Positions 7,816 to 17,077 of a stretch of 64,000 nucleotides of DNA are shown one piece after another (positions within the stretch are counted from its first letter, which is position 1; every line of letters starts with the position of its first letter). The notes under the pieces were generated by a model, which worked only from the letters and a program-made list of their open reading frames with translations, made no database searches and was not told the origin of the DNA. The DNA comes from an uncultured Muribaculum sp. (GTDB lineage: Bacteria; Bacteroidota; Bacteroidia; Bacteroidales; Muribaculaceae): contig CAJTSK010000012.1 of assembly GCA_910578835.1 (NCBI GenBank), positions 1 through 64,000 on the forward strand, written 5' to 3'. The position numbers were made by a program, and so were the translations under genes.

Positions 7816-10170
7816 ATGTCAGTTGTGTGTCACAAGTGGATGCTTCGGCTTGTTGGAGCTTGTATGGCTATATCCTTGTGGGGATGTAGTTCTACCCGAC
7901 ATGTGCCTAATGGTCAATATCTTGTTGACAATGTAGATATAAAAATAGTTGACAATTCCGAAGTCCAGGAGTCGGAACTTGTCAACTATTTGCGTCAAAC
8001 ACCCAACCATAAAGTGTTGGGGTTCATGAAGCTTCAGCTTGCCACATACAATATATCGGGTTCTGACACGACAAAATGGTTTAACCGCTGGGTGCGCCGT
8101 CTTGGTCAGCCTCCGGTCATTTATGACCAGCAGCTTACCGAGATGTCAGAATTTCAGCTGCGGCAGGCTCTTGTCAACCGTGGTTACATGAGTGCAAGCG
8201 TGACTGCCGACACCGTGATTCATGGCAAGGGGAAAAAGGTCGACATTACTTATAATATCACCACCGGCAAGCCTCATTTTATCACGACGCTTGATTACAA
8301 TATCCCCGATGATTCCATACGGGCGCTTATAAAAGCCACTGACAATATTTTGCAAGTGGCGCCCGGCGACATTCTTGACCGCAACAGGCTTGATGAGGAG
8401 CGCGCAAGAATCACCGAATTGTTGCGCAACCATGGCTATTATACGTTCAATAAGGAGTATATAACCTTTTCTGCCGACACCGCGGCGGGATCACGTGAAG
8501 TAAACCTTACGATGAACCTGCGTCCGCCTCACTTGCGCGGACAGCAATCCTCCTCGCCCGATTCACTGACTCACCGCGTGTATTATATCCGCAACATATT
8601 CTATGTGACTGATTACAATCCGGGGGTTGACTATGGCACTTACGAGTTTCATTCCTCTGACACCGTACATTATAAGGATATCACCATACTTTATGGTGAT
8701 GACCGCTACCTGCGTCCGAAGGTGTTGTTTGACGCGTGCCATATTCAAGGCGGAAAGAAGTATCATGCCTGGCAGATTGACCGCACTTATGAGTCGCTCG
8801 GGCGACTTGGCATATTAAAGTATGTCAACATCGACATGAGACGGGTAGGCACGATTGACGGCAAGACATGGCTTGACGCTTACATACTTCTTACCCGTGG
8901 CAAGAAACAGGGTGTGTCGCTTGAACTTGAAGGAACCAATTCGGAGGGTGACCTCGGTTTCGGTGTAGGGCTTACCTATATGCACCGTAACCTTGCCCAT
9001 GGCTCGGAATTGCTCACGGCAAAGTTGCGCACAAGCTATGAGAGTCTTTCAGGCGATTTCAGCGGACTTATCAACAACCGTTATATGGAGTATGCCGGGG
9101 AGGTCGGAATCACGTTCCCTGAGTTTGAAGCTCCTTTCCTTTCCTCCGGATTTAAGAAGCGTGTCAGGGCATCGACTGAGTTTGCGGTGTCGTTCAATTA
9201 TCAGGAACGTCCTGAATATACGCGTATTATAGCAGGTGCAGGGTGGAAATACCGCTGGGCAAACCGTGGCAACACGCGCCGTCACCGCTTTGACCTGATT
9301 GATATAAATTATGTATATCTCCCCAAAAGCACTATCGATTTTATCAATCAGATTGCACCCTCCAACCCGTTGTTGCGTTACAGCTATGAAGACCATTTCA
9401 TAATGAGGATGGGCTATGGCTTTTATTATACCAACAAGCGTGTGCCGTCGGCTGTCGCTATGCGCCGGTCGCTGCTTCAGCCCTCAATCTACACCATACG
9501 AGCAAATGTCGAGACGGCGGGAAATCTGCTTTACGCCATCTCTTCAGCTATCGGGCAGCATAAAGATGATGGTGCCTATAAGGTATTTGGCATTCAGTAT
9601 GCCCAGTATGTTAAGGCTGATGCCGACTATTCTTATACCAAAAACTTCGATTTCCGCAACTCTCTTTCCTTTCATGTGGGTGCCGGTATCGGTGTGCCTT
9701 ATGGCAATTCATCTATGCTGCCGTTTGAGAAGCGTTTTTATGCCGGCGGTGCCAACAGTGTAAGGGGATGGGGAGTGCGCACACTCGGTCCCGGCAGCTA
9801 CGATGCCAAAAATTCTGTGACCGACTTTATCAATCAGTGTGGCGATATCCGTCTTGACTTAAATCTGGAGTATCGTGCACGATTGTTCTGGGTGCTTGAG
9901 GGTGCGCTTTTTATTGATGCCGGCAATATATGGACCATACGTGATTATGAAAATCAGCCCGGTGGTGTATTTAAGCTTAATGAGTTTTACAAGCAGATAG
10001 CTGTTGCCTATGGTGCCGGTATCCGTCTTGATTTCACTTATTTCCTGCTCAGGTTTGATTTGGGAATGAAGGCATATAATCCGGCAAGAAACCAGGAGCG
10101 GTTGCCGCTGATTCATCCTCGCTGGGGGCGTGACGCAACGTTCCATTTCTCGGTAGGATATCCGTTCTAA
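7816..10170 (+). CDS. tamL: TamL: BamA/TamA-family outer-membrane lipoprotein
   Basis: The protein has a lipoprotein signal peptide with lipobox-like SLWGC and Cys24 as the acylation site, so it is probably anchored in the outer membrane. POTRA-like repeats follow (about residues 30-330; conserved opening VPNGQYLVDNVDIK), then a C-terminal 16-strand barrel domain of the Omp85 superfamily, including GGANSVRGWG (around residue 640) and a terminal aromatic strand (FHFSVGYPF). Bacteroidota use a lipidated TamA (TamL) with TamB for envelope biogenesis and lipid transport. No tamB is in the window. The gene lies 16 bases after rho and 12 before the HAD phosphatase, so an operon is likely. Confidence 0.9.
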   Translation: MSVVCHKWMLRLVGACMAISLWGCSSTRHVPNGQYLVDNVDIKIVDNSEVQESELVNYLRQTPNHKVLGFMKLQLATYNISGSDTTKWFNRWVRRLGQPPVIYDQQLTEMSEFQLRQALVNRGYMSASVTADTVIHGKGKKVDITYNITTGKPHFITTLDYNIPDDSIRALIKATDNILQVAPGDILDRNRLDEERARITELLRNHGYYTFNKEYITFSADTAAGSREVNLTMNLRPPHLRGQQSSSPDSLTHRVYYIRNIFYVTDYNPGVDYGTYEFHSSDTVHYKDITILYGDDRYLRPKVLFDACHIQGGKKYHAWQIDRTYESLGRLGILKYVNIDMRRVGTIDGKTWLDAYILLTRGKKQGVSLELEGTNSEGDLGFGVGLTYMHRNLAHGSELLTAKLRTSYESLSGDFSGLINNRYMEYAGEVGITFPEFEAPFLSSGFKKRVRASTEFAVSFNYQERPEYTRIIAGAGWKYRWANRGNTRRHRFDLIDINYVYLPKSTIDFINQIAPSNPLLRYSYEDHFIMRMGYGFYYTNKRVPSAVAMRRSLLQPSIYTIRANVETAGNLLYAISSAIGQHKDDGAYKVFGIQYAQYVKADADYSYTKNFDFRNSLSFHVGAGIGVPYGNSSMLPFEKRFYAGGANSVRGWGVRTLGPGSYDAKNSVTDFINQCGDIRLDLNLEYRARLFWVLEGALFIDAGNIWTIRDYENQPGGVFKLNEFYKQIAVAYGAGIRLDFTYFLLRFDLGMKAYNPARNQERLPLIHPRWGRDATFHFSVGYPF

Positions 10171-10182
10171 TATATTTTGACG

Positions 10183-10845
10183 ATGAAGAAACTTGTAATT
10201 TTTGATCTTGACGGCACTTTGCTTAACACGATAGAAGATCTCGGTCGCGCTACAAACTATGCGCTTGAAAAGTGTGGACATTCGGCTCATCCGCTCTCGG
10301 CTTATCCCGGTATGGTGGGCAACGGGGTTAAGAAACTTATCGAGCGTGCGCTCCCCTCAGGTCTTGACACAGAGGAAGAGGTAGAGCGGGCAAGAGAATA
10401 TTTTAAAGAGTTTTATGAGGAGCACAATACCGAGCATACCGCGCCTTATCCGGGCATCATGCAGCTGCTTGGCGACTTGCGTGCCCGCGATATAAAGGTT
10501 GCGGTTGCGTCCAACAAGTATCAGGCTGCCGTGGAGCGTCTTGTCGACTATTACTTTCCTGAGATTGAGTGGGTTGCAGTTGAGGGACAGAAGGAGGGTA
10601 TACCGGTGAAGCCCGACCCGTCAATAGTGTTTGAGATACTTGGCAAGGCTCCTACGCCTAAGTCGGAGGTTCTATATGTAGGCGATTCAGGTGTAGACAT
10701 GGAGACAGCTCGCCGTGCATGTGTCGATTCGGTAGGTGTTACATGGGGATTTCGTCCGATGTCGGAATTAAAGGCTTATCATGCCGATAATATAGTCAAT
10801 ACCGCTGATGCGATTCTTGACCTTGTATTGACCGACAAGTATTGA
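10183..10845 (+). CDS. HAD-superfamily phosphatase, phosphoglycolate phosphatase-like
   Basis: This cytosolic HAD hydrolase of about 220 aa has motif I FDLDGTLLNT at the N-terminus (nucleophile Asp and acid Asp), motif II VAVASNKY, a motif III Lys near VKPDPS, and motif IV YVGDSGVDMETA. The helical cap between motifs I and II fits the Gph/PGMB subfamily. I chose ATG 10183 over the TTG at 10177 because it gives the standard MKKLVIFDLDGT start. The exact substrate (2-phosphoglycolate or another sugar phosphate) cannot be told from sequence. Confidence 0.9.
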   Translation: MKKLVIFDLDGTLLNTIEDLGRATNYALEKCGHSAHPLSAYPGMVGNGVKKLIERALPSGLDTEEEVERAREYFKEFYEEHNTEHTAPYPGIMQLLGDLRARDIKVAVASNKYQAAVERLVDYYFPEIEWVAVEGQKEGIPVKPDPSIVFEILGKAPTPKSEVLYVGDSGVDMETARRACVDSVGVTWGFRPMSELKAYHADNIVNTADAILDLVLTDKY

Positions 10846-10933
10846 CACACGCACGATTATTCATTCTCGTCATTTCTTAAAAAATTTAGTGAGAAAAAGC
10901 CCGATAGTGGGGTGGGAGTTCGATAAAAAGTCG

Positions 10934-10941
10934 TAACTTTG
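10934..10941 (+). promoter_or_regulatory. Promoter -7 element of the AspT-like transporter
   Basis: TAACTTTG matches the TAnnTTTG box about 40 bases before the start codon. No clear -33 TTTG is present at the expected distance. Confidence 0.5.
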
Positions 10942-10981
10942 CAACTCAATTTCTAAGGCAGTTTTTTTTACGCTGAACAGT

Positions 10982-12661
10982 ATGGATTGGATACAACAGT
11001 TACTTGCACCGGGCAATATGGCGTTGGCGAGCACCATTTTGCTTTATTCGTTTGTTATCGCCGTAGGGGTTTATCTTGGTAAACTTAGAGTAGGAGGTGT
11101 TTCTCTTGGTGTCACTTTTGTCCTTTTTGTGGGACTGATAATGGGTCACCTCGGTTATAAGGTTAATCCTGAAGTGCTTCATTTTATCCGTGAGTTCGGA
11201 CTTATCCTGTTTATTTTCTCTATTGGTCTACAGGTGGGTCCTGGATTCTTCTCGTCATTCAAGAAGGGAGGTATGCTGCTTAACGGACTCGCCGTGCTTA
11301 TCATCGCGCTCAATGTGGTGATAGTGCTCGCCATTTTTTATATCGATGGCAACACTACGATTACCGCACTGGTCGGTATTATGTCGGGAGCCGTGACCAA
11401 TACGCCGGGACTTGGTGCCGCACAGCAGGCTATACTTCAGGTAAATCCGGAGGCTTACAAGCTGTCGGAGGAAATGGCTATGGGATATGCGGCAGCTTAT
11501 CCGCTCGGTGTTATAGGCATTATCCTGTCGATGTTTCTTGTAAGAGCCATTTTCCGGGTGAAAATCGATAAGGAAATCGAGAAAATCGAAGAAGATACCG
11601 CGAGCAGCCAGCTGAAACCGCATATTGTGACATTTAAGGTCACTAACAAGCTTATCGATGGCAAAAACCTGATGCAATTGCATGATATTATTTCCTGCAA
11701 CTTCGTGATTTCGCGTCTGAAAGATAAAGATGGTAATGTGATAATACCTAATTCGCAGACAGTGGTTCATCTCGACGATATGCTTTATATAGTGCTCTCT
11801 GCTCAAGATGAGGAGCGCTTCAAGGCAGTAATCGGTCCGGAAGTGGATATGGACTGGGAAGCTACCCCGAGTCCCGTGGTATCGCGCCGTATAGTCATTA
11901 CCAAGAGCGAATTTAACGGTGTGCCTATCGGTCAGCTGCGTCTGCGCATGGGTTATAATCTTAACGCTACGCGTGTTAACCGTGCCGGTGTCGACCTTCT
12001 TGCCTCTCCCGGTCTTCGCCTTCAGGTAGGTGACCGTATGACGGTGGTAGGTCAGGAAGCTGATATCAAGCGTCTTGCCGAGAAGCTCGGTAACTCGATG
12101 AAGCGTCTCAACGAGCCTAATATGATAACACTCTTCGTAGGTATATTCCTTGGTATCCTGGTAGGTTCTATTCCTATTGCGTTCCCGGGTGTTAGTGTGC
12201 CGATGAAGCTTGGTCTTGCCGGAGGTCCGCTTGTCGTGGCTATCCTGATAAGCCGTTTCGGATACAAGATAAAGCTTGTCACCTATACCTCGTCGTCAGC
12301 TTCGCTTCTCATGCGCGAGATTGGCATATGCCTCTTCCTTGCCTCGGTAGGTATTGCTTCCGGAGCCGGATTTGCCGACACAGTGTTTAACTACACCGGT
12401 ATGTGGTGGGTGATATGGGGCTTCATGATTACCTTTATCCCGCTATTGATCGTAGGCTGTATCGCACGTGGGGTCTATAAGATTAATCTTCTTACTATAA
12501 TGGGTCTCTTCGGAGGCGGTATGACTGACCCCCCTGCACTTGCTTATGCCAACAACAGCACCGGTAACGATGCTCCTGCTGTGGCTTACTCTACCGTTTA
12601 CCCGCTCACGATGTTTCTGCGAGTGGTGGCGGCGCAGGTGCTTGTACTCTGTCTTGCATAG
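10982..12661 (+). CDS. AspT/YidE/YbjL-family aspartate:alanine-exchanger-like transporter
   Basis: This inner-membrane protein (559 aa) has the characteristic duplicated layout. About five hydrophobic helices (residues 1-190) come first, then a cytosolic part with two RCK_C/TrkA-C-like domains (about 205-370), then a second set of helices (about 380-559). The motif TNTPGLGAAQQA in the first half and GGGMTDPPALAYA in the second are the paired conserved loops of this family. Biochemically known members exchange aspartate and alanine, but most YidE-like homologues have no known substrate, so the transported compound is uncertain. It is flanked by its own promoter box and a terminator. Confidence 0.88.
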   Translation: MDWIQQLLAPGNMALASTILLYSFVIAVGVYLGKLRVGGVSLGVTFVLFVGLIMGHLGYKVNPEVLHFIREFGLILFIFSIGLQVGPGFFSSFKKGGMLLNGLAVLIIALNVVIVLAIFYIDGNTTITALVGIMSGAVTNTPGLGAAQQAILQVNPEAYKLSEEMAMGYAAAYPLGVIGIILSMFLVRAIFRVKIDKEIEKIEEDTASSQLKPHIVTFKVTNKLIDGKNLMQLHDIISCNFVISRLKDKDGNVIIPNSQTVVHLDDMLYIVLSAQDEERFKAVIGPEVDMDWEATPSPVVSRRIVITKSEFNGVPIGQLRLRMGYNLNATRVNRAGVDLLASPGLRLQVGDRMTVVGQEADIKRLAEKLGNSMKRLNEPNMITLFVGIFLGILVGSIPIAFPGVSVPMKLGLAGGPLVVAILISRFGYKIKLVTYTSSSASLLMREIGICLFLASVGIASGAGFADTVFNYTGMWWVIWGFMITFIPLLIVGCIARGVYKINLLTIMGLFGGGMTDPPALAYANNSTGNDAPAVAYSTVYPLTMFLRVVAAQVLVLCLA

Positions 12662-12692
12662 AGCGTTTCCACGCTTAAGATATAAATAGCTA

Positions 12693-12729
12693 AGACCGCA
12701 GGTGTTCCAAACGGAGCCTGCGGTCTTTT
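12693..12729 (+). terminator. Terminator between the convergent transporter and trxA genes
   Basis: AGACCGCAGG (12693-12702) pairs perfectly with CCTGCGGTCT (12717-12726), followed by TTT. It lies between convergent genes and could act in both directions, although the T tract is short on each side. Confidence 0.75.
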
Positions 12730-12760
12730 CGCATAAAATAAGTGAATCAGTTAATTCTTG

Positions 12761-13057
12761 TCAAGCAAATTCTTTAAGCTTTGCCTCAAGGTCTTCGGCA
12801 GAGTGTACGCCGGCAGCTCTCCATTTTACTTCTCCATCCTTGAAGATGATGAGCGTAGGCACTGACTGCACACGGTATTGTGCCGACAGGTCTTGATTTT
12901 TATCTACATCTATTTTTACAATGGCGACATCATCGCCCACCTTGGATTTTAGTTGGTCAAGTATGGGGTGCATCATCTTGCACGGACCACACCATGTGGC
13001 ATAGAAGTCGACGAGTGTCGGCTTGCTTTCTTTAATGATATTGTTAAAATCACTCAT
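12761..13057 (-). CDS. trxA: Thioredoxin
   Basis: This is a small cytosolic dithiol reductant of 98 aa. The active site WCGPC is at residues 22-26, the cis-Pro segment SVPTLIIFKDGE follows, and the buried Asp (VDFYA) precedes the active site. The length is slightly below the usual 105-110 aa but the fold is complete. It is transcribed alone, convergent with the AspT-like gene. Confidence 0.95.
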   Translation of the reverse strand: MSDFNNIIKESKPTLVDFYATWCGPCKMMHPILDQLKSKVGDDVAIVKIDVDKNQDLSAQYRVQSVPTLIIFKDGEVKWRAAGVHSAEDLEAKLKEFA

Positions 13058-13163
13058 GTCGTTTGGTTTTTAGATAAGTTTTTATCATATAACGCAGCTA
13101 TAAGCAATTAGGTTTGCTTGTGAATCCAAATTCTGCGGTTTGAATTTTATTTGGATTTTTTTC

Positions 13164-13194
13164 TTTGTCGGTATTGCGATATTATCTACCTTTG
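13164..13194 (+). promoter_or_regulatory. Promoter of dapA
   Basis: TTTG (13164-13167), a 19-base spacer and TACCTTTG (13187-13194) are an exact match to the Bacteroidetes promoter pattern, 30 bases before the ATG. Confidence 0.8.
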
Positions 13195-13224
13195 TGAAAG
13201 CAAAAAGCATATAACGATACCTAT

Positions 13225-14109
13225 ATGGCACGTATTAACTTAAAAGGTATGGGGGTGGCGCTTGTCACACCATTCAAGCAAGACAAGTCAATTGACTTTG
13301 ATGCGCTTGCCCGATTGTTGGAATATCAGATTAAGAATGGAGTTGATTATATGGTGGTACTCGGTACTACTGCAGAGACGGCTACTTTGTCGGCTGAGGA
13401 GAAACACGCGGTGCGTGATTTCGTTGTCGAGAGGGTGGCAGGCAGAATCCCGCTTGTCATCGGTATAGGCGGAAACAATACTATGGCTCTTGTCGAAGAG
13501 TTGAAGAGTAGCGACCTGTCACCGTTTCAGGCTGTACTTTCAGTCGTGCCGTATTATAACAAACCCTCACAGGAGGGTATATACCAACACTATAAGGCGA
13601 TAGCCGAGGCTTCGCCTATTCCGGTTATATTGTATAATGTGCCGGGTCGTACAGGTGTAAATATGACTGCCGAGACCACCTTGCGCCTTGCTGCTGAATT
13701 TGACAATATTATTGGTGTCAAAGAGGCATCGGGCAATATTTCACAGATGGATGACATCATTAAGAATAAGCGTGATGATTTCATGGTGATTTCAGGTGAT
13801 GACGGCATAACATTCCCGCTTATCACTCTTGGTGCTGTCGGGGTGATTTCGGTAATAGGAAATGCATTTCCAAAGGAGTTTTCCCGCATGGTGCGTCTCG
13901 CTCTTCAGGGCGATTATGAGCGTGCGCTCTCAATACATCACCGCTTCACCGAATTGTTCAGTCTGCTCTTTGTCGATGGCAATCCGGCGGGCGTGAAATG
14001 TCTGCTTCATGCGATGGGTTTCATAGAAAATGAGCTGCGCCTGCCGCTTGTGCCTACACGCATCACGACATATGAAAAAATACGCCATGTGCTTGAACGC
14101 CTTGGTTAA
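13225..14109 (+). CDS. dapA: 4-hydroxy-tetrahydrodipicolinate synthase
   Basis: This TIM-barrel class I aldolase condenses pyruvate with aspartate semialdehyde, the committed step of lysine and diaminopimelate synthesis. The 294-aa length is standard. The Schiff-base lysine is K166 (VKEASGN), the proton-relay tyrosine is Y137 (YNVPGRTG), and the substrate-binding GTTAE motif is near residue 48. The start follows a clear promoter. The gene appears to be transcribed on its own. Confidence 0.97.
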   Translation: MARINLKGMGVALVTPFKQDKSIDFDALARLLEYQIKNGVDYMVVLGTTAETATLSAEEKHAVRDFVVERVAGRIPLVIGIGGNNTMALVEELKSSDLSPFQAVLSVVPYYNKPSQEGIYQHYKAIAEASPIPVILYNVPGRTGVNMTAETTLRLAAEFDNIIGVKEASGNISQMDDIIKNKRDDFMVISGDDGITFPLITLGAVGVISVIGNAFPKEFSRMVRLALQGDYERALSIHHRFTELFSLLFVDGNPAGVKCLLHAMGFIENELRLPLVPTRITTYEKIRHVLERLG

Positions 14110-14186
14110 AAATCAGCAAAATTTAACATAAAGGTCAAGTGTTATCATAAAATACAGACCGTAGATTGAAATTTTGTTTAAAATTC

Positions 14187-14217
14187 TTGCAAATATTAAA
14201 TTTATTGATTATGTTTG
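14187..14217 (+). promoter_or_regulatory. Candidate promoter in the dapA-recR gap
   Basis: TTG (14187-14189) is separated by 20 bases from TATGTTTG (14210-14217). There is no gene before the hairpin at 14342-14380, so a short non-coding transcript is possible. Confidence 0.4.
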
Positions 14218-14224
14218 CATATAT

Positions 14225-14380
14225 TAAAACTTAATGAAATACATTTTTTTGCACAATTCGCCTCGTAAACCTACATGAACATTAGCTATCATGCGAAAAT
14301 CGCAATCTTATGAAAAAACATTTTTGCTGTGAAGGATACAAAAACGATACAGGCACCCAAGTGGGTGCCTGTATCGTTTA
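14225..14380 (+). ncRNA. Candidate small RNA between dapA and recR
   Basis: A promoter-like sequence (14187-14217) is followed about 125 bases later by a long perfect hairpin that ends at 14379. The predicted product would be about 155 nt. A 23-codon frame (14310-14381) runs through the hairpin, but its C-terminal half is just the palindrome. This is inference from signal arrangement only; no RNA family is recognised. The stretch from 14110 to 14209 shows nothing else. Confidence 0.3.
14342..14380. terminator. Long perfect palindrome, probable bidirectional terminator
   Basis: The arms at 14342-14358 and 14363-14379 are perfectly complementary over 17 bp with a 4-base loop (AAGT). An A run precedes and TTTA follows. 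The T tract is weak for a + strand terminator, so it may instead act on RNA stability or be a palindromic repeat. Confidence 0.6.
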
Positions 14381-14419
14381 ATTGTACCACTAATGGTTGT
14401 ATTAAATAGCGTTAAGCTG

Positions 14420-14451
14420 TTTGTAAAGATGTGGCTTTTAGCTTATCTTTA
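14420..14451 (+). promoter_or_regulatory. Promoter of recR
   Basis: TTTG (14420-14423), a 20-base spacer and TATCTTTA (14444-14451) differ by one base from TAnnTTTG. It supports translation from ATG 14464 or 14473 and rules out the GTG at 14431, which lies inside the promoter. Confidence 0.55.
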
Positions 14452-14472
14452 CAATGGAATTTAATGTGGACT

Positions 14473-15105
14473 ATGGAACAGGAATATGCTTCTACTTTGC
14501 TCGAAAACGCAGTTAATCAGCTTTCACGCCTTCCGGGTATAGGGCGTAAGACGGCATTGCGTCTTGCCCTGCACATATTGCGCCAGGAGGAGCGGATGGG
14601 TGTTGACCTCGGTGAGTCTATTGTGGCTCTTCGCAAGGGGATACGCTATTGCGTGAAATGTCATAATATATCGGAGGATGAAAAGTGTCCGATATGTTCC
14701 AATCCGTTACGCGATGCATCGACTGTATGTGTGGTCGAAAGCGTGAAAGATGTATTGAGCATAGAGAATACGGGTCAATTCCGTGGTCTTTATCATGTGC
14801 TCGGCGGACTTATTTCGCCTATGGACGGGATTGGACCATCGCAACTTGAAATAGATTCACTTGTAAAGCGTGTCGAGGATGAAAAGGTGGATGAGGTGAT
14901 TCTTGCGTTGAGTGCCACGATGGAGGGTGAAACCACTAATTTTTATATTTATCGCAAACTCGGCACACTGCCTGTCAAGATTACTCAGCTGGCAAGGGGA
15001 GTATCGGTAGGCAACGAGATAGAATATACTGACGAGATTACTTTGGGGCGCTCGATTGTCAACCGTACGCTTTTCAGTGAGTCATTTAATAAGGATGTAC
15101 AATGA
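14473..15105 (+). CDS. recR: Recombination mediator RecR
   Basis: RecR works with RecO (and RecF) to load RecA at gaps. From ATG 14473 the protein is 210 aa. It has an N-terminal helix-hairpin-helix (LSRLPGIGRKTALRLA), a four-cysteine zinc finger (YCVKCHN...CPIC), and a Toprim domain (CVVESVKDVLSIENTG onward, with ALSATMEGETT). An ATG nine bases upstream (14464) is an alternative start. The stop overlaps the next start in ATGA, so translation is coupled to the acetyltransferase. Confidence 0.95.
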   Translation: MEQEYASTLLENAVNQLSRLPGIGRKTALRLALHILRQEERMGVDLGESIVALRKGIRYCVKCHNISEDEKCPICSNPLRDASTVCVVESVKDVLSIENTGQFRGLYHVLGGLISPMDGIGPSQLEIDSLVKRVEDEKVDEVILALSATMEGETTNFYIYRKLGTLPVKITQLARGVSVGNEIEYTDEITLGRSIVNRTLFSESFNKDVQ

Positions 15106-15635
15106 AGGAATTGCTTGAAGATGATGAGATACGCTTGCGTGCGCTTGAGCCGGAGGATTTGCCCCTGCTTTATAAATGGGAAAATGACACTTCATTATGG
15201 AGTGCCGGAAGTGGTATTGCTCCTTTTTCCCGAAAGATACTGTGGGATTATATAGAAAATTACTCTCCCGATATATATGCCGCCCGTCAATTGCGCCTTA
15301 TGATTGAGGTGAAGGCTACCGGGGAGGCTGTGGGCACGGTTGACCTATATGATTTTGACCCTCACAACAAGCGTGCCGGGATAGGGCTGCTGGTAGATTC
15401 ACTTCATGCAGGGAAGGGGTATGGCTCGCGTGCGCTGGCGCTTATGGTGGTGTATGCACGTAAGTTTATAGGTATGCATCAACTTTGGGCTATAGTGGCT
15501 GTTGACAATGCCCCGAGTCTCGCCACATTCCGTAAATGCGGGTTCAAGATTTGCGGGAGGCTGCGCTCATGGTTGCGCCGTGAATCCTCTTATGTCGATG
15601 CTTACTCGCTTCAGCACTTGGTTGATGAGTCGTGA
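15102..15635 (+). CDS. GNAT-family N-acetyltransferase (RimJ/RimL-like)
   Basis: The 177-aa protein has the RimJ/RimL-type opening IRLRALEPEDLPLLYKWEND, beta-4/acetyl-CoA-loop features around IGLLVDSLHAGKGYGSRAL, and the late motif NAPSLATFRKCGFK. Such enzymes acetylate protein N-termini, amines or antibiotics; the acceptor here cannot be predicted. It overlaps recR by 4 bases, and its last 25 bases overlap the convergent helicase fragment. Confidence 0.88.
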   Translation: MKELLEDDEIRLRALEPEDLPLLYKWENDTSLWSAGSGIAPFSRKILWDYIENYSPDIYAARQLRLMIEVKATGEAVGTVDLYDFDPHNKRAGIGLLVDSLHAGKGYGSRALALMVVYARKFIGMHQLWAIVAVDNAPSLATFRKCGFKICGRLRSWLRRESSYVDAYSLQHLVDES

Positions 15636-17005
15636 CGGCTTATTGTGACGAAGTCGGGAAAAGACTCAGCTGCGGAAAGCAGTGTTTGGCTGACATGGTT
15701 ATCTTTTCCTGACAACACTATTACGAGAGTATCGATGGCGCGGGTAAGCGGCATCATCATTTTTATCACCTTATCATTTTTTGACATCATCTCTTCATAA
15801 TATGCGTCAAGCCCGAGGCATACTACTGTCCAGCCTTCTATGCCGCGACACGATTGATAGTGGTAAAGGCGCGGCTGGTTGTCGGCAGGTGGTTTTTTGC
15901 GGTTTTCAGTTATGCGCCCGTCATAAATATTGTTGATAATGTCTGATAGGTATTGATTGTGTTGGCTTCCTGTAAGCAGAAGCATATCGTAGTCGTCACA
16001 TCCATGTTTCCGTTGCTGTCGCAGTAAATCGTCATGTATATCCCTGTCATACCGGTCAAGCAGCAGTACCTTGCCTCCGGGGAAGGCTTTGCTGCAATCG
16101 ACATGCCAGTCACATTTTAGTATTGCTGCGACTTCATTGACAAATAATGCGACATTTGAGAACATGCGTCGGCACGATTTGACATTTATGGTATGTATAT
16201 TCTCCCAAGTCCCGATATTGCTTTTTCTCATAGGCTGGTCGATTCCTACTGCAGCAAGCATTTCTGATGCAGGATATAGAGAAAAGATAATTTCGCGTTC
16301 GATATTGCTGATGTCTTGTGCTTCATCTATGATGAAATGGGTAGGAGTAGGGGATATAAGTGAGTCTGCTTCATCGGAAATGACTATTTCATGAAGTCGC
16401 GAGAGTGCATCGTAGTATTCGGCTTCGTAGTCGGAAGATGAGTCAGGACGGATAGGCGAGGAGATAATATGGTGGCGCTGCATGAGCGACTGGAAAAATG
16501 AATCGATGGTTTTGAAGTTGTCATCGGTAAGACTGCCGGATGAGAAATAACTTGTAAGTCGTTTTATGTCAGCGAGTAACGAGTGGTTATAGGTAAGAAA
16601 CAGCACTTCATTGTCAGGGTCGTTGGCTATATTTATCGCCTCTTTTATGAGTAGAAGTGTCTTGCCTGTGCCTGCACGACCCTTTATTGCCGTGTCGCAA
16701 TTTTGTGGCGTGATACAATTTAGGTATGGGTCGAGACTTTCTGAACAGAGTAGTTCAAATTTACTCCGTAATATCGCAGGTGCTGTGGTGAGGTGAAAAG
16801 CATGTAGAAGCCTGTCGCGTGTATTGCTGTCTGATTTCAACGGGTCATGCATGTCGCGTGGCAGAAACCGTGTAGCAACGATATCGAGCAATTGCTCAAA
16901 ATTAAATGACGCACACAATGTGTTTTCATTCCTCCGGCATTGTAATGCCCTGAGTGATTCATCATCGATGGAGCGGAAAAATATTGCCGGAACGACAAAA
17001 TCACA
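15611..17005 (-). pseudogene. 3' fragment of an IS-interrupted NERD/superfamily-1 helicase gene
   Basis: This fragment encodes the C-terminal 464 residues of a protein split by the insertion sequence. Visible helicase motifs are Walker A GRAGTGKT, LTYNHSLL (motif Ia), Walker B FIIDEAQDIS, SCRGIEGWTVVCLGLD (motif V) and PLTRAIDTLVIVLS (motif VI), as in UvrD-like/DUF2075-type enzymes. The frame is open across the IS junction up to 17005. Codons join perfectly to the 5' fragment at 18479 once the IS and one target copy are removed. A TTG at 16918 could start a truncated 435-aa product, but without the N-terminal domain it is probably non-functional. Confidence 0.85.
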
Positions 17006-17013
17006 TTCTATCC
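17006..17013 (+). repeat. Target-site duplication, left copy
   Basis: TTCTATCC, 8 bp, is repeated exactly at 18479-18486 on the other side of the IS. Confidence 0.95.
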
Positions 17014-17064
17014 GGGTCAGCGGATTTTTCCGGTGGGCGGAGGGGGATGTCGGAGTATAGTGTT
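17014..17064 (+). repeat. Left terminal inverted repeat of the IS
   Basis: It begins GGGTCAGCGGATTTTTCC and matches the reverse complement of 18428-18478 perfectly for 32 bases, then with small differences. Confidence 0.9.
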
Positions 17065-17071
17065 ATCTTTG
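17064..17071 (+). promoter_or_regulatory. Promoter -7 element of the IS transposition genes
   Basis: TATCTTTG lies 6 bases before ATG 17078, at the inner edge of the left terminal repeat. No -33 TTTG is seen at the usual distance. The transcript would have almost no leader. Confidence 0.5.
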
Positions 17072-17077
17072 CAAAAT

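Noticed and set aside
14310..14381. 23-codon frame overlapping the dapA-recR palindrome
   Set aside because: Half of the frame is just the inverted repeat; there is no sign of selection on a peptide.
16071..16394. 107-aa plus-strand frame within the helicase fragment
   Set aside because: It is the complement of a well-supported helicase coding frame.
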